A stretch of 64,000 nt of DNA from Lophium mytilinum (GCA_010093605.1 MU004197.1:992001-1056000); one strand, 5' to 3'; positions 22,634-33,293 are shown, counted from the stretch's first letter. Numbers and translations are program-made. Notes: generated by a model from the letters alone, not told the origin.

Positions 22634-24464
22634 TCAGCCCCCGGTAGCGTTCGTTGGCTTATACATGATCGTAGTTAAGAACTACGGTATCATAAGTAAT
22701 CTGAGCGTTCAAGTGGATCGTTGGATTCGGGAAACACACCTTGCGCTTATACCTGGTCGTAGCACTTGTAGCCAAAACGTTGTTCTTGATGCTACTGGTG
22801 GATAGATGGTTTAGGACGGTGTGATTTGGCATCACCAACACACTGCTGTCATCTTTCATCGGAGTGGGGATATTCAGAATACTCTTCCCGAGAAATCCAG
22901 GAAGCGAAGGTGGCGTTGGTAGATTGCTGACTGCTGTGTTAGCACGCGATTGTCTCGACGAATCTTCAGGCAAATCCAAGTCGGCCAAGTACCGCGGTAT
23001 TATTTGGTGATAATGCTTGGGCGATGAGGGTGCGACTGGGACGGCCTGACTGGGCGGATGGGGCTCAGACACGGGTGGCAACGGCGACTTCGGCTCAGAG
23101 AGCTGCGTCTCCGACTCGGGGGGTAAGACCTGAGGCGGGTAGATGCCGTCTGGTGCTTTAAGTTCTGTGACAGGTGTGGGTTCCGGTAGCTCTGCCGCTG
23201 GGGTCACTGCGTCCTCGGCTTGTGGAAGATCGTCAGGTGAGACTTCGATGTAATTCACCAGGATGTTGGTAAAGTCAACTGCCGTCGGAAGGTTGTCGGA
23301 TAGTCGCATGTCGCCGTCAACGATGAACTTGAGGTGATGAGTCCCCGGGTTGAGGTGGATGATAGCGGACAGGGCATCTTTATGTGGACTAGGACCCCTA
23401 CAGGTGGAGGTAAAGTTAGCTGAACGTGTAACACGTAACGAAAGTCAAAAAAAGCTTGCTGATGCACGAAGATGGGCTGAGACCTGGTAATGCATGCTTA
23501 AGGTGGGTTTCGAACTCGGAATCGATAAGGAACAGGCTGCTGAGCGGATAGGCGCATGGGAAAAGCTGCATATACAATATGATGCAAACGAAGCTTAAAA
23601 AGGTCGAAATAGGCATTGAAGGAAAACATACTGCACAGGAGATATCACGTACCCTCGATGTAGCCGATATTTCCTATCCCAGGCTGCGAATGTGCCCGTC
23701 ACGTAGACCTTCTCGCCCTCGCCTATCCACTCAATGAGAGTAGGCACTGCCTGTTGGTCAGGCTCGCCCTCCAGACCTGTCAGCCCATCGCCCACATCAT
23801 CGTCGTCCACTGTAGTGTTGCTGAGGACCGAGGTCCGGCGCGGTATTATGCCATCGATGTCTATAGGGTCGAGCGGGGTTGTAAAGTCGGCGGGGGAGAT
23901 GATGGGCGAGCCCGGCGTGTGCACCTCCTCCTCAATGGGCAGCGGGAGGCGCGGCGGGCGGCTGAACTGAGACTGCGAGGGTGGGACATAGTAGGCCTCT
24001 GCTGAAGACACGGCGGGCTCTGAACTTATAACGTCGTAGCGGGGGTGGCTGTCGTTGGCGGGCGCAGGGACGTCGACGGGCTTGCTGGACGGTGCTTCAT
24101 GCTGAGACGGCGACGGGGCGCGAGGTGGTATATCCCGTGAGTTGTCGTTCCCCATGGTGTCTTTGACAGGCCGTTCTCTCAGCGCGAGGTTGTGGAGACT
24201 GGGAGGAATGGTGGTGGCGGCGGCAGTCTGGGCGCGCCCCCTCGAGGACGGACGTAGGGTGGACGAGTGGGCCGTTTCCAGACTTGCACTAGGAGGGGCC
24301 GCAGTGGCTTTGACATTGCTCAAAGCCTGGATGCTCTCGCGCCGCCGTGGCTCGCGACGTACTGAGTGGAAAGTCGGGGCTCCATGCGATCCAGACGCTG
24401 AGACAGGCGATTGGGGACTGCTCGTCGGGGTGTTTGAACGAGGCTGGCTCGGTGAATTTCCCAT
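22634..24464 (-). CDS. AMPK/Snf1 kinase beta subunit
   Basis: Three exons on the minus strand: 24464-23653, 23397-22740 and 22681-22634, giving 505 residues. The start MGNSPS carries the N-myristoylation Gly expected of beta subunits. A long Pro/Ser-rich region (about 10-240) is followed by the glycogen-binding CBM48 module: EGEKVYVTGTFAAWDRKYRLHR, then, after a 255-base intron, PSPHKDALSAIIHLNPG, THHLKFIVDGDMRLSDN and LPTAVDFTNILVNYIE. The ASC domain at the C terminus binds alpha and gamma subunits. Its last strand (FLTTIMYKP) lies on a separate 48-base exon, found by joining RYKRK to that segment; without the splice the frame ends in unrelated residues. The protein scaffolds and localises the Snf1 energy-sensing kinase. 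The long second intron could hide an extra exon, but the simple junction keeps the family alignment. Confidence 0.92.
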
Positions 24465-25478
24465 GGCCTCAAGCAGCTGTAAGAATAGCTCGGCCGGCGG
24501 GAGGAGAGCCTACCGCGTCTGCAGGAGTGGTGAGGTTTGGGAGAGGCGGAACGAAGCATATATGAACCGAAGCTATCTAGCTGCAAGGGTTCGCTGATTG
24601 GGGGGCCTGGTAAACTGGCGACACTAAGCATGCAGATATATGTATTTATAGGAGTACCAGTTGCTGCAGTAGATGTGGAGGCTCATCCTCACAATCTAGA
24701 GCTGCTCAATGGGCTTCTACAAAACTGTAAACCGTCACTTTGGGCACCTGGGAAGCTCGCCAACCGACGTTAGATAGTGTTATCCTGTTTGTCTGTAGAT
24801 TGAAATGCACTTGCGACGCCAACAGGCGGGGCATGCAAAAGGTGGCACTCTATTCTACCTTTTGTACCCCTGTTTGTTGCTGCATGTGGTGCCTAACGCA
24901 TTGTTAAAAATATAAAGAAGATAGAAAGTCTTAGCTTTAGGCTATTCATAAGCTTGTTAAGGTACTCCAAGCAGTGGCAGACCTAAGTGCCTACTGTACC
25001 TACTAGGTAGAACAGCAATACAAAGCAAGAGCACGTGAAAGATAAGTAGCAGTAGAAACTAGTAGTCTACAAATCTGTGAGGTGTACCTACTACGTCTAT
25101 ACTTGTCTAGCACCGTTAGAGGTCCTTTAGTATACTATTGCTTCTCATAAAATACCAGCTTTGGCAAGCCTAATAGCTCGTCGGGCCAGCTCACACAGTG
25201 TTGAACTGTTGTAGTGTGCCACTTTCTTCACGCCTAGCGTGGCCAAATGTTCAGTTTACAGCTCCCCAACTAGCGGGGACTTCTTACATATCAACCTCCC
25301 CAGTTCACCCACCGCACTTGCTGCACTATGGCTGCATCACGTCCCCTTCGCCTCGATATGAAGCGCGCATCTCGCGTTGTTGGAACAGAACCGTCTCTTC
25401 ACCTTGTCAACTCCGCTGGAACGGCCGCGAAAACCTAAGCATCAACGCAAAGCTTGCCGTGTCCGTCACTCCACCAAC
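24465..25478. other. Intergenic, divergent, with TACCTA-type low-complexity tract
   Basis: One kilobase between two divergent starts. Positions about 24880-25150 are AT-rich and contain several copies of TAC-CTA/TAG-GTA words (for example CCTACTGTACCTACTAGGTAG near 24990-25010), a low-complexity style common in fungal intergenic DNA. No gene was recognised. Confidence 0.45.
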
Positions 25479-26030
25479 ATGGAATCCCCAAATTGGCTTT
25501 CCACGACACTGAGCGTGCTCTACTACATCATATTGTTACCCATCGTGAAGCTCACCCAATTCATACTACTAGTACTGCTTCCGCTTTGGCGGCTCATCCA
25601 GTGGATCCTTCTACCAGTCACGCATCTCGCGAGGGTGCTTCTCGGAGTGGCTCTCTTCCCATTTCACGCGCAATTGCTTAGCAGATTCGAGGTACCTTGA
25701 TGCCCCAGCTCCAATACGAGATCTTGCCTGACAGCAATACAGACTCTATACATTTATCTCGGAGTCGCGGGTCTAGTTGGCTCGATAACCGGCCTCATCC
25801 TCTTCACGTGCTTCAACTTCCTCTCCACTATCCTCCGAATTGACGCTGCGACCGAAGACAAGCAAGCCCAAGGGATGACAGCGGCATCGTATCGTGCTGC
25901 AAGGCGTCGGAAACAAGCCATCCAACCCGCCTATCCATTGAGTCCGACCGTGCTGAAGGAAGAGGTTACTGGCCCCCATCGAAACCTACTCGCTCAAACC
26001 ATTGTCGAGGAAGAGGATTCAGATCTATAA
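25479..26030 (+). CDS. Small integral membrane protein, unknown function
   Basis: Two exons, 25479-25691 and 25743-26030, give 166 residues. Nearly the whole first exon is hydrophobic: at least two membrane segments around residues 8-32 and 36-62, broken by a Lys and Arg. A third segment follows the splice (TLYIYLGVAGLVGSITGLILF, then CFNFLSTIL). The last 70 residues are polar with a basic patch (AARRRKQA) and an acidic end (VEEEDSDL). The splice is supported by a hydrophobic segment continuing across it and an open frame to the stop. I do not recognise the family. It converges with the seven-helix gene, only 204 bases apart. An endomembrane protein with a cytosolic tail is the simplest reading. 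Confidence 0.65.
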
Positions 26031-26234
26031 TAGTGGGGGAAGAAATGCTGCTCTAATGATACCTGAATACAAGAATAGAAAGAAATACCCGTCGCCTTCG
26101 TATATGGTAGTGACATTCAACAAGAGCACCGTTTCTATGCTCGTCTCGCTTCGCTTCTATCCGGTATTTTTGGTGTCCATCATAACGGCGCTTTCGCTAG
26201 TTGCTGCTCTGGGACGGCCGATGACACATAGACA

Positions 26235-27604
26235 TCAGGAAGGCTTCGTACAACCAGCTGATGATGCTGAACTCGCCGAGTCGGGCTTGACTAATAAGGC
26301 TACTTTTGTCCCATCAACTTCAGCAGGATCAACGGTGAGCCAGTGTAGGACGCACACAGCCCAAGTCACTGTCAGTCTTGTCAGTAAGGTTCACTCAATT
26401 TACTGGCAGCTCAACGCGCATGGATGAGCAATTCGACGTACCATCAAGCGTGCAGCATACGAAGCACAACCAACCCAACTCCCTTCCTTTCATACTGAAA
26501 AGCAGGCTGATATTTGTAACGGTTGGCAACGATACCAAGATTGACCCAATTACCGATTTCCAGAGCAGCAGCTTGACCGACTTCAGAAAGCTGGTATTAA
26601 TCGGATGCAGATATTCTTGACTTTCAGGCCGCTCGCCGAACGACTCAAACATGCCGCCGAATCGGCTACTCAACCGCTTAATTCGATCGGAGGGGCTTGT
26701 CGGCAATGTCAGAAGACCGCCGAAGCTCAAGAGGGGCTTGAGAAGGTAGATGAATAAGAAAGTCAGTCCAAAGTTGAGCGCGGCATCATAACTAAGCAGT
26801 GGAGCCGTCACTTTCAATGGCAACCCGATTCGACACTTGCCATCAATCTCGCTCATGTCTGCGATAGGCCAAATAAAGGCCACAATGGCAATGGTACCAA
26901 ATCCAATACCAATTATGAACATTCCGCCGAGCCAGATCCAATCTTTCCGGCGGCTCACGAATACAGATCGCATTGCGTGCGCACGCTCGACCAGGAAGAC
27001 ATACCTTATTCGTCAGTTTTGCTTATAGCAACGATACTATAGAGTAGCAGCAAGCCGGAGTAGGAGAAAGGATCAAGGGAGGTCTTACATGGTCACTTTG
27101 TTGCCAACATAGAAAATAAGGCATGTGATGATGGCGGAACGGCACACTGGAGCCGTCGACAGACCTAAGCCAGTCTCGAGCACGGCTGCGGAGATGACGA
27201 AGGCAATTGCTGACAGGTTAAGCAAGAGCACGATAAAACGGATCAGGTTCATGGTTTTGAGGTTGTGAATATGCAACTGCTTGCCCCGGGCGCCTATACC
27301 TTGTAAGTACTGGATTCCGCTTCTTCAGTTGGTATACTCATTCCATACCAAGAAGCGCTGCTAGCAGGAACATGCATAATAGCGATACCACGGTATATAT
27401 GGTGCGAGCAGACGTCGCTTCTCCATACTCAACCGGCGGAAGATTTGCTGCGATGGGTGTCAATGATGATCGAGGTTGGATGAGGCTGCTCGACCCCGTA
27501 GATGTTGACTCAGAAGACTGAACCAGAGGAAAAGCAAGCACAACCGAACTCCAGAGACACGCAGCTCCCAACATCTCGAAAAGAGAAGGAAAGGCTGGTG
27601 GCAT
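26235..27604 (-). CDS. Seven-helix receptor-like membrane protein, unknown function
   Basis: Four exons on the minus strand: 27604-27349, 27299-27089, 27004-26442 and 26368-26235, giving 387 residues. A hydrophobic start (LGAACLWSSVVLAF) resembles a signal peptide. Then come helices at TIYTVVSLLCMFLLAALLG, LIRFIVLLLNLSAIAFVIS, APVCRSAIITCLIFYVGNK, WLGGMFIIGIGFGTIAIV, ALNFGLTFLFIYLLKPLL, VIGSILVSLPTVTNISLLF and WLCFVCCTLDVTWAVCVLHW. The MYVFLVERAHAMR motif after helix three resembles blocks I associate with fungal-specific seven-helix proteins of unknown ligand. Two of its three introns need AAG acceptors (see findings); both keep the frame exactly. It could be a GPCR-like receptor, but no G-protein motif proves it. 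Confidence 0.75.
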
Positions 27605-29682
27605 ATCATAAGGGAAATCGGGCTGTGGCTGTCGGCATGGAGATATTGAAAGAGAAAGGTCAGCTGGCTAGCGCATCCAAACGGTAGGAATCCTAAGGAT
27701 TTTAAGCAACCGGCTCGCACTCCCATTTGATGCACTTACCCAAAAAGGGCCGCAAAAGGTCAAGACAGCAGCAGGTCCTCCCTCACCATGCATCCAGCGA
27801 ACGAACCCTCTCGCTTCCAGCGATACATTTCCAGCCCACCTCCCGCAGCAGTTGCGTCGAGCATGGTCGAGATTCGCCTCCCGCAAAAGCCCCATTTGTC
27901 GGGAGGGAGCGATCGGGCGGAGAAAGTCTGATCGCTCGCGGTGGTGGGGCAGGGCCCGGCGCCAGTTGCGGTAAGAGGCTGTAGGACCGAAACGCCATGC
28001 GGCGCAGGACGTATGGGCCGATGAGCACGCTTCACAGTAAATGGAAAATCTAGAATCCGGTTCTGTGGGACGGCCAATCCCATGTCACGATATCCTTTCC
28101 CGCGGCTGGTCAGACCATTGTTCAGCGCCCCAGACGATGCCGTGTAACAATGGCCAGCGTCATTCAGAGATCTTTGGGGGAGGACCTTGGCCTTATTGGG
28201 AGAACGGAGCAAGCTAAGCATGCCTCAATTGAGCACGCATGGCATACTTTGATGGTGTTGATCAAATAAGGGTGAACGTAATGGAATGCCGGCTCTCAAA
28301 CAGTGAAGCAGTTTGAGGTAGGAAATCCTCTGGCCCGGAAGCCGGGGTTTCAATTCAAGGGATCTGATATATCAGATCTTTCCCAGGAACTAAGCCGGGG
28401 CCAGATCGCTTGCCGTGGGAGCTCGTCAGGTCAGGTCCGATCTTCGATGGGCCGCGCCAGCCACCAGCATTCTGCCAATGGCGTTGTCGAATTCTTATGC
28501 GGTCGTACAAAAGCCCGCAAAAGCAACTTGGCTGGCGGCCAGCCGAGATTTTGGTGTGCTCAGTCTCACCGATGGATCAGCTGAACCGTGCAGTGACAGT
28601 GGCAAAAAAGAGGTTGTATGCACATATTATGAGTGAGAAAAGCCGTAAAATGGAGAGGAGTGAAAAGAGCAAGCTATCTAGAACCCTCAGAGAGCCATCT
28701 CGGGTGTTTCCGAAGATTTCGGCTAGATATCACAAAGTGACGACGGAGATGATCTCTTGGCTATGTGATGCTCTCCTGTGAGAAGCCCAGCTCCTCGTCG
28801 TTGGTGAAGGCTTCTGCGGAGCAAGGGGTCCCCGCATATTGTGGCTGCATAAGACCCGGTACCGGAGTTCGTCGATGCACTGTTTCGCGTCCAATAATAC
28901 CGTCGCTGAACAAGATTTCTTTAGTGCGAAGAAAGGAGCCGATACTTTGTACCGGGCATCATCCCTAACACTCTCACACGTAGTTCCCAGCTCCCTCTCA
29001 TAATTGCCGCGATGAAAATCGTCCATGTCCAGTCCAAATCTCATAGATCCCAGTCTAAGATGCTGGTTCTTACTCTGTAGGGACGAGAGTGAGGTGTGGA
29101 GGACCAGTAAGTAGGAGTGTGGGATGAGAGGCAAGGACTGTGACCCTGTTCAATATTTGCGTCTCCAATTTCGAAGAAGTAATGGAAATTTCAATCAAGT
29201 TTTACTATCATCAATCTTCCGGCTCTAATGGAGAGGCGATGTCATGAGAATCTGCGTAAAAAAGGAAGCCTCCTCCGTAGGCTCTCATAAGCCCCTCTAC
29301 CCCCCTTCCTAGATTACCACCACCCGGAAAAGAAGCAAAACCACGTGTGAATGACACGGAAATGGCAGCTTTCAACCATGCAACCCCCCTAATACATGGT
29401 CCACGGAATAACAGTCACCTTCTGCTTACTAGCTGCAGTTGCAGGCTCGGAATACAGAATAAGCTCAGGGACCTGGAATGATAGTAACGCGACGCCTTCT
29501 CTAATATAGATGAATTTCAGATCATTTCCAATTCGCCAGCTCGCCGCTGTAGTAGGAGTAAGCGTTATTTAAGTATAGCTCACGTTCCATGTTCCAACAA
29601 AAGTACATATTCTTGCAAAGTTGCCAGTTACAAACCTCTACACCCTCAAACATCCTACAGTACCCCATCATCTTCCCACACT
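27605..29682. other. Intergenic, about 2 kb
   Basis: Upstream of the seven-helix gene and of the GFA-type gene. Open frames here are short and overlap one another on both strands without recognisable domains. A GC-rich patch lies at about 27880-28020, and a perfect palindrome at 28361-28378. The last 60 bases have a CATCCTACAG...CATCTTCCCACACT leader before the ATG at 29683. Confidence 0.45.
28361..28378. repeat. Perfect 18-base palindrome
   Basis: GATCTGATATATCAGATC reads the same on both strands. It lies in intergenic DNA far from either neighbouring start. It may be a binding site for a dimeric factor or chance. Confidence 0.5.
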
Positions 29683-30144
29683 ATGTCCGCAGCGCCGAGT
29701 GACGCCACTCCTACTCATACCGGCTCGTGTCACTGCGGTCACGTGACCTACACTGGCAGCTTCGATCTTGTGTCCGGCCATATCATCAAATGCAACTGCT
29801 CCATTTGCCACAAGAAGGGCTATTTCTTGCTTTCTCCGACGTCGACAGCATCCTTCAGCCTTCTCACTCCGACTTCCGAATCAGAGCTGGCCGACTACCA
29901 ATTCGCAAAGAAGCTGGTACATCACTACGCGTGTCCGAAGTGTTCCACAAGTGTGTACATAAGTGGATTTTTCGAGATGGGAGATGAGGAAATCCCATTT
30001 ATGGCGGTTATGGCGAATACGCTGGATAAGCGGCTTGATGGCGAGCCACTGGAAGACTTGCGGAAAGTCAAAATCAAGTATATTGATGGGCGCCATGACA
30101 AGTTGGAGTTGTTGGATGAGCCGTTCCCGGGTGGGGCGTGGTGA
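29683..30144 (+). CDS. GFA/CENP-V-fold zinc protein (glutathione-dependent formaldehyde-activating family)
   Basis: Single exon, 153 residues. The zinc-binding pattern of the family is complete: C16-H-C18-G, then C37-N-C39-S-I-C42-H-K-K-G, and C84-P-K-C87. These ligands bind two zincs in bacterial Gfa; in that family the fold assists addition of glutathione to formaldehyde, but most fungal members are uncharacterised. The protein has no targeting signal and is probably cytosolic. It converges with the peptidyl-tRNA hydrolase gene, 122 bases between stops. The family call is secure; the substrate is not. Confidence 0.9.
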   Translation: MSAAPSDATPTHTGSCHCGHVTYTGSFDLVSGHIIKCNCSICHKKGYFLLSPTSTASFSLLTPTSESELADYQFAKKLVHHYACPKCSTSVYISGFFEMGDEEIPFMAVMANTLDKRLDGEPLEDLRKVKIKYIDGRHDKLELLDEPFPGGAW

Positions 30145-30266
30145 GGATTCGAAGTCGGTTCGAGTTGCTCGAGGGCTCTCCTAGATAATCCTCTGTAGAG
30201 TTGTGCTGATTCACAGAGCCCAGAATTAATTTGCTGAGTTTTCGAAATCATGTCTTGACCATCTTC

Positions 30267-31175
30267 TCATCTTAAGCCCTCAGCAATCTCTCTGAGAGCC
30301 TCGATCACCGGCCCCGCTGCCTTCTCAACATCATACTGCTCCTCCGTCGTCATCTTTCTCAAGACGTACTTCACAATAACATCAGGGTCCCTACTCAACG
30401 GCCTCCCAATCCCGACCCCGATCCGCACAAACGGTGTCCGCCCCATTGAAGCAACAACACTCTTTATCCCATTATGCCCCTTTGCACTCCCCTCTCTTTT
30501 GACCGTGACCTCTCCCTTTTTCTTCTCTAACTCATCATGCAATACCACCAGCAATCCCTGCGGGTTCTCGCGCCTGAAAGCCTCCCACGCGCTCTTAACT
30601 GCCTTCCCGCTTACATTCATGAGCGACGGGCTCTTCCATAGCGTCCAGTTGTCGGCGACCTCCACCTCGTGCACTCTGCTCACGAATGGGATTATGCTGA
30701 AGTCCGCGGTGCGAATGGGTTCGCTGACTTGCCCACCCATGCGCTTGTTCGCTTTGAAGGGGCCGAAGCTGCGGATCGATCTTACACGTTCTAGGACGGT
30801 GTGGCCGGCGTTGTGGAGGGTGCCACCATAGAGGCCTTCGGGGTTGCCGATGGAAGCGACGAGTAGCGGGATGTTCTTGCGCGCGGCGGACATTTCGGGA
30901 GGTATTGTAGAGACTGTGGTCGATGGGATTCGAGGTTTCGAGTGGTTGATGGAGGCTTTGCGGGTACGCGTTGGCTTAGGCTTTGCAGCCTCGGAGTTAG
31001 ATTTTATTCTAGAGAGCGGCGACGTAATGGAAGCGACCGAGTCTCTTCGTTTACGTGCCTGGCGTCTCTCGCGACGGCTAGTAGGTGGGTTGGTGGATGG
31101 TGTTGCAGTTGTTTCTGATATTTTTTCTGGGCCTTCACGGCTCGGGCCGCGGGCTGGCTCTTGTGTCATCGACAT
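30267..31175 (-). CDS. Peptidyl-tRNA hydrolase (Pth1 type) with N-terminal extension
   Basis: Single exon, 302 residues from the ATG at 31175. The frame is open further to a TTG at 31370, but no upstream ATG exists; a second ATG is at 31169. The Pth core starts near residue 97 (LLVASIGNPEGLYGGTLHNAGHTVLE), with the Asn of GNP and the His-Asn of LHNAGH from the active site, then VVLHDELEKKKGEV with the catalytic Asp, and GHNGIKSV. It cleaves the ester of peptidyl-tRNA released from stalled ribosomes. The first 95 residues are basic, Ser/Thr-rich and lack structure (RRERRQARKRRDS), longer than in bacterial enzymes. This could be a mitochondrial presequence or a cytosolic ribosome-binding tail. 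SxxxR-rich composition does not decide between them. Confidence 0.9.
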   Translation of the reverse strand: MSMTQEPARGPSREGPEKISETTATPSTNPPTSRRERRQARKRRDSVASITSPLSRIKSNSEAAKPKPTRTRKASINHSKPRIPSTTVSTIPPEMSAARKNIPLLVASIGNPEGLYGGTLHNAGHTVLERVRSIRSFGPFKANKRMGGQVSEPIRTADFSIIPFVSRVHEVEVADNWTLWKSPSLMNVSGKAVKSAWEAFRRENPQGLLVVLHDELEKKKGEVTVKREGSAKGHNGIKSVVASMGRTPFVRIGVGIGRPLSRDPDVIVKYVLRKMTTEEQYDVEKAAGPVIEALREIAEGLR

Positions 31176-31476
31176 GGGGACGTCGTCGTCTCTTGCGCAA
31201 ATGTTGCTTCGAATTTGTGAGCATTGTGAGTTTAGGAGGTCCGGTAAGAATATAAGGCTTTGTCCGCGGCAGTCTGACTTGTCGGGTGGAAACAAAGAGT
31301 CAAAAGGTGCTTCGCCACAACCGTGGAACAATAGACCATTTGTCAGAGCGTATGCGTCATCAAAGGACAATGGCTATGCATCTAGAGGCCTAAAATCGGG
31401 TTTTCCAACAACTAAATTTATTATTCGAATCCTGTAGCCTTCGGCTTCCGTATTGGTAGGTCGAGGCTACGATTCA

Positions 31477-31740
31477 GAGTAATGGGAGTCATGGGAGTAA
31501 TAATAGACGATTCTATAATCTTACCTTCCTCTTTTACAGCTTCATCCTCTTTTACTCCCATTACTCCCATTACTCCCATTACTCCCATTACTCCCATTAC
31601 TCCCATTACTCCNNNNNNNNNNNNNNNNNNNNNNNNNNNNNNNNNNNNNNNNNNNNNNNNNNNNNNNNNNNNNNNNNATTACTCCCATTACTCCCATTAC
31701 TCCCATTACTCCCATTACTCCCATTACTCCCATTACTCCC
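31477..31740. repeat. 9-bp minisatellite (ATTACTCCC)n with inverted copies
   Basis: Unit ATTACTCCC. About six units fill 31560-31612, then 65 N (31613-31677), then seven exact units at 31678-31740. Two inverted units (GGGAGTCAT/GGGAGTAAT) lie just to the left at about 31482-31501. The array lies about 390-570 bases upstream of the peptidyl-tRNA hydrolase start. Units next to the gap are identical, which explains why assembly failed there. Confidence 0.95.
31613..31677. other. Assembly gap (65 N)
   Basis: A run of N inside the minisatellite. Its length does not keep the 9-base phase of the flanking units (118 bases from the first unit start to the right block), so the size is probably an estimate. 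Confidence 0.95.
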
Positions 31741-32344
31741 AATCTAGACCCAATGTATCCAACACGCCATTCATAATTCCACGTTTTAATGACATTGTCT
31801 CAAGCCCTTCTATCCAAAGGCTCATGCTTAAATTGTTGCGATAGCCTACTATGCATCCCAATCTTAGTCCCCCTTGACGCCTGAACCAGAACTAGAACGT
31901 TATATGGACTCGAGAAGACCCAGATAGCTAGCTAGCCTTACATCTCTATCGCTTTGTCTAGAACACTCCCAAGTACAGCCAGAGCAGCAGGACAGGGTGC
32001 CGATTTTCCGTGACTTCATATCCATCTTTCATCCTTTCTACTGATTGACTCTGGCAGCGCAATTTTTGAGACGGTGAACAAATGCACGCTAGCCTTTGAC
32101 CAAACGTCAGTCGCAGTTTCCTGCAAGGTGACTCTCTCACCGACCTACTTCACCACTTCAACCTCGTCCACAACACCTTGCTTCCTACACTGCTGAAAGA
32201 CAAGACAAGGTCAGACGCTGCTGTTCACTTCACAAGTTAGATCCACAAAGCGCTCGCTGGGGACCTTGAGCGAGCGGCTTTTTCAGAGTGCCTACAGTTT
32301 CTGATGTCTAACGTTCCTCACCTAGTTCAACACCGTTCAAGACA
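31741..32344. other. Intergenic and leader of F-box gene, with probable 5' UTR intron
   Basis: The same ACAAGACAAG word as upstream of the 13812 gene precedes a GT at 32210. A branch-like TGTCTAACG and an AG at 32324-32325 follow, then TTCAACACC and the ATG at 32345. This is a probable 116-base leader intron. The first part shows no gene. Confidence 0.45.
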
Positions 32345-32959
32345 ATGGAGGCGTCGGCGATGGACCGCGTCCTCGGCGTCACCGAGCTCCTCGAAAACAT
32401 CCTCCTCAAGCTCCCAATTCGCGATATATTCCAGGCTCAGCGAGTGTGCAAGCAATGGAAGACCCTCATCGACACCTCTCCTTCCCTGCAGCAGGCCATG
32501 TGGCTCGTCCCTCTCAGTCTTTCTTCACCGCCGGCCGAGTACGAAACTTACCCGTGTCCTGAAGACCTCCCTTTGTTTAGGCCGTACGCTATCGACAGGC
32601 ATATTGTCAAGACTAAACACCTCAACCCCGTCCTACCGCAGCGTTATGGCGGAGCCAAGCTGATGATTTCCGGTCTTCTGCTTCACTGGGAACCATTTCT
32701 GGATGCGAACACGCTCGCTATTCCTGCTGCCGACGTTGACAGCTTCAGTCCCGGTAGGAAAGGGTACGCTCAGGCGAACTGGGGGAAGATGCAGGTGTGC
32801 AAACCGCTAATCACGAATGCTCAGGCTTTCTGCTTCAGCAGGGTTGGGGGTGGATCGATGCGAATATCACCATTCATGGAGCTGCACAATGACACTGGTG
32901 TGACGATGGAGGATGTGGTGAAGGCGATTGCGGGATTGCAGTCTCGGCAATCGGGATAG
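32345..32959 (+). CDS. F-box protein, paralogue of the gene at 13812
   Basis: Single exon, 204 residues, ATG at 32345. Residues about 8-46 are an F-box (VLGVTELLENILLKLPIRDIFQAQRVCKQWKTLI), followed by SPSLQQAMWLVPLSLSSPPAEYE, which closely tracks the other copy. Further matches are spread over the rest (TKHLNPVLPQ, WGKMQVCKPLITNAQ, ELHNDTGVTMEDV). It is shorter at the C terminus: it stops soon after the segment where the other copy continues into WAQERFAHVLVEQKKPLVFEYA. Likely an SCF adaptor of unknown target, retained after an ancestral duplication. Confidence 0.8.
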   Translation: MEASAMDRVLGVTELLENILLKLPIRDIFQAQRVCKQWKTLIDTSPSLQQAMWLVPLSLSSPPAEYETYPCPEDLPLFRPYAIDRHIVKTKHLNPVLPQRYGGAKLMISGLLLHWEPFLDANTLAIPAADVDSFSPGRKGYAQANWGKMQVCKPLITNAQAFCFSRVGGGSMRISPFMELHNDTGVTMEDVVKAIAGLQSRQSG

Positions 32960-33293
32960 ACACGGTTCCAGCTTCCTCGAAGGCGAAATACCTATCCAAA
33001 CCTGGCGAAGAGGATACCAAAAAAGGGAGTCTCATCATAGGCATCCAATCCTATACAAACTCATTGAACCTAATTGACGACACTTCACTTCGTGACGCGA
33101 GGAAAACACGTGTATCTAACACCCAGAAGAGTAACTCTTAGTGTGATTGAAGCAAAAAAATGTGACTTTCATTTTCAATGGAGTAGAATCCCCTGAAATG
33201 CTGCAATCCCGGGGAGTTTATAGGCAGACATCGTCTAATCATTCATATTACCGGGTATAATCTGTCCTAAACGCCATTGATGCTATGCTAGAC
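32960..33293. other. Intergenic, convergent 3' ends
   Basis: Spacer between the F-box stop and the LTV1 stop; contains CACGTG near 33107. No gene seen. Confidence 0.45.

Noticed and set aside
30140-30185. GGTTCGAG-like B-box considered as a tRNA
   Set aside because: No A-box, no cloverleaf arms and no acceptor stem around it.
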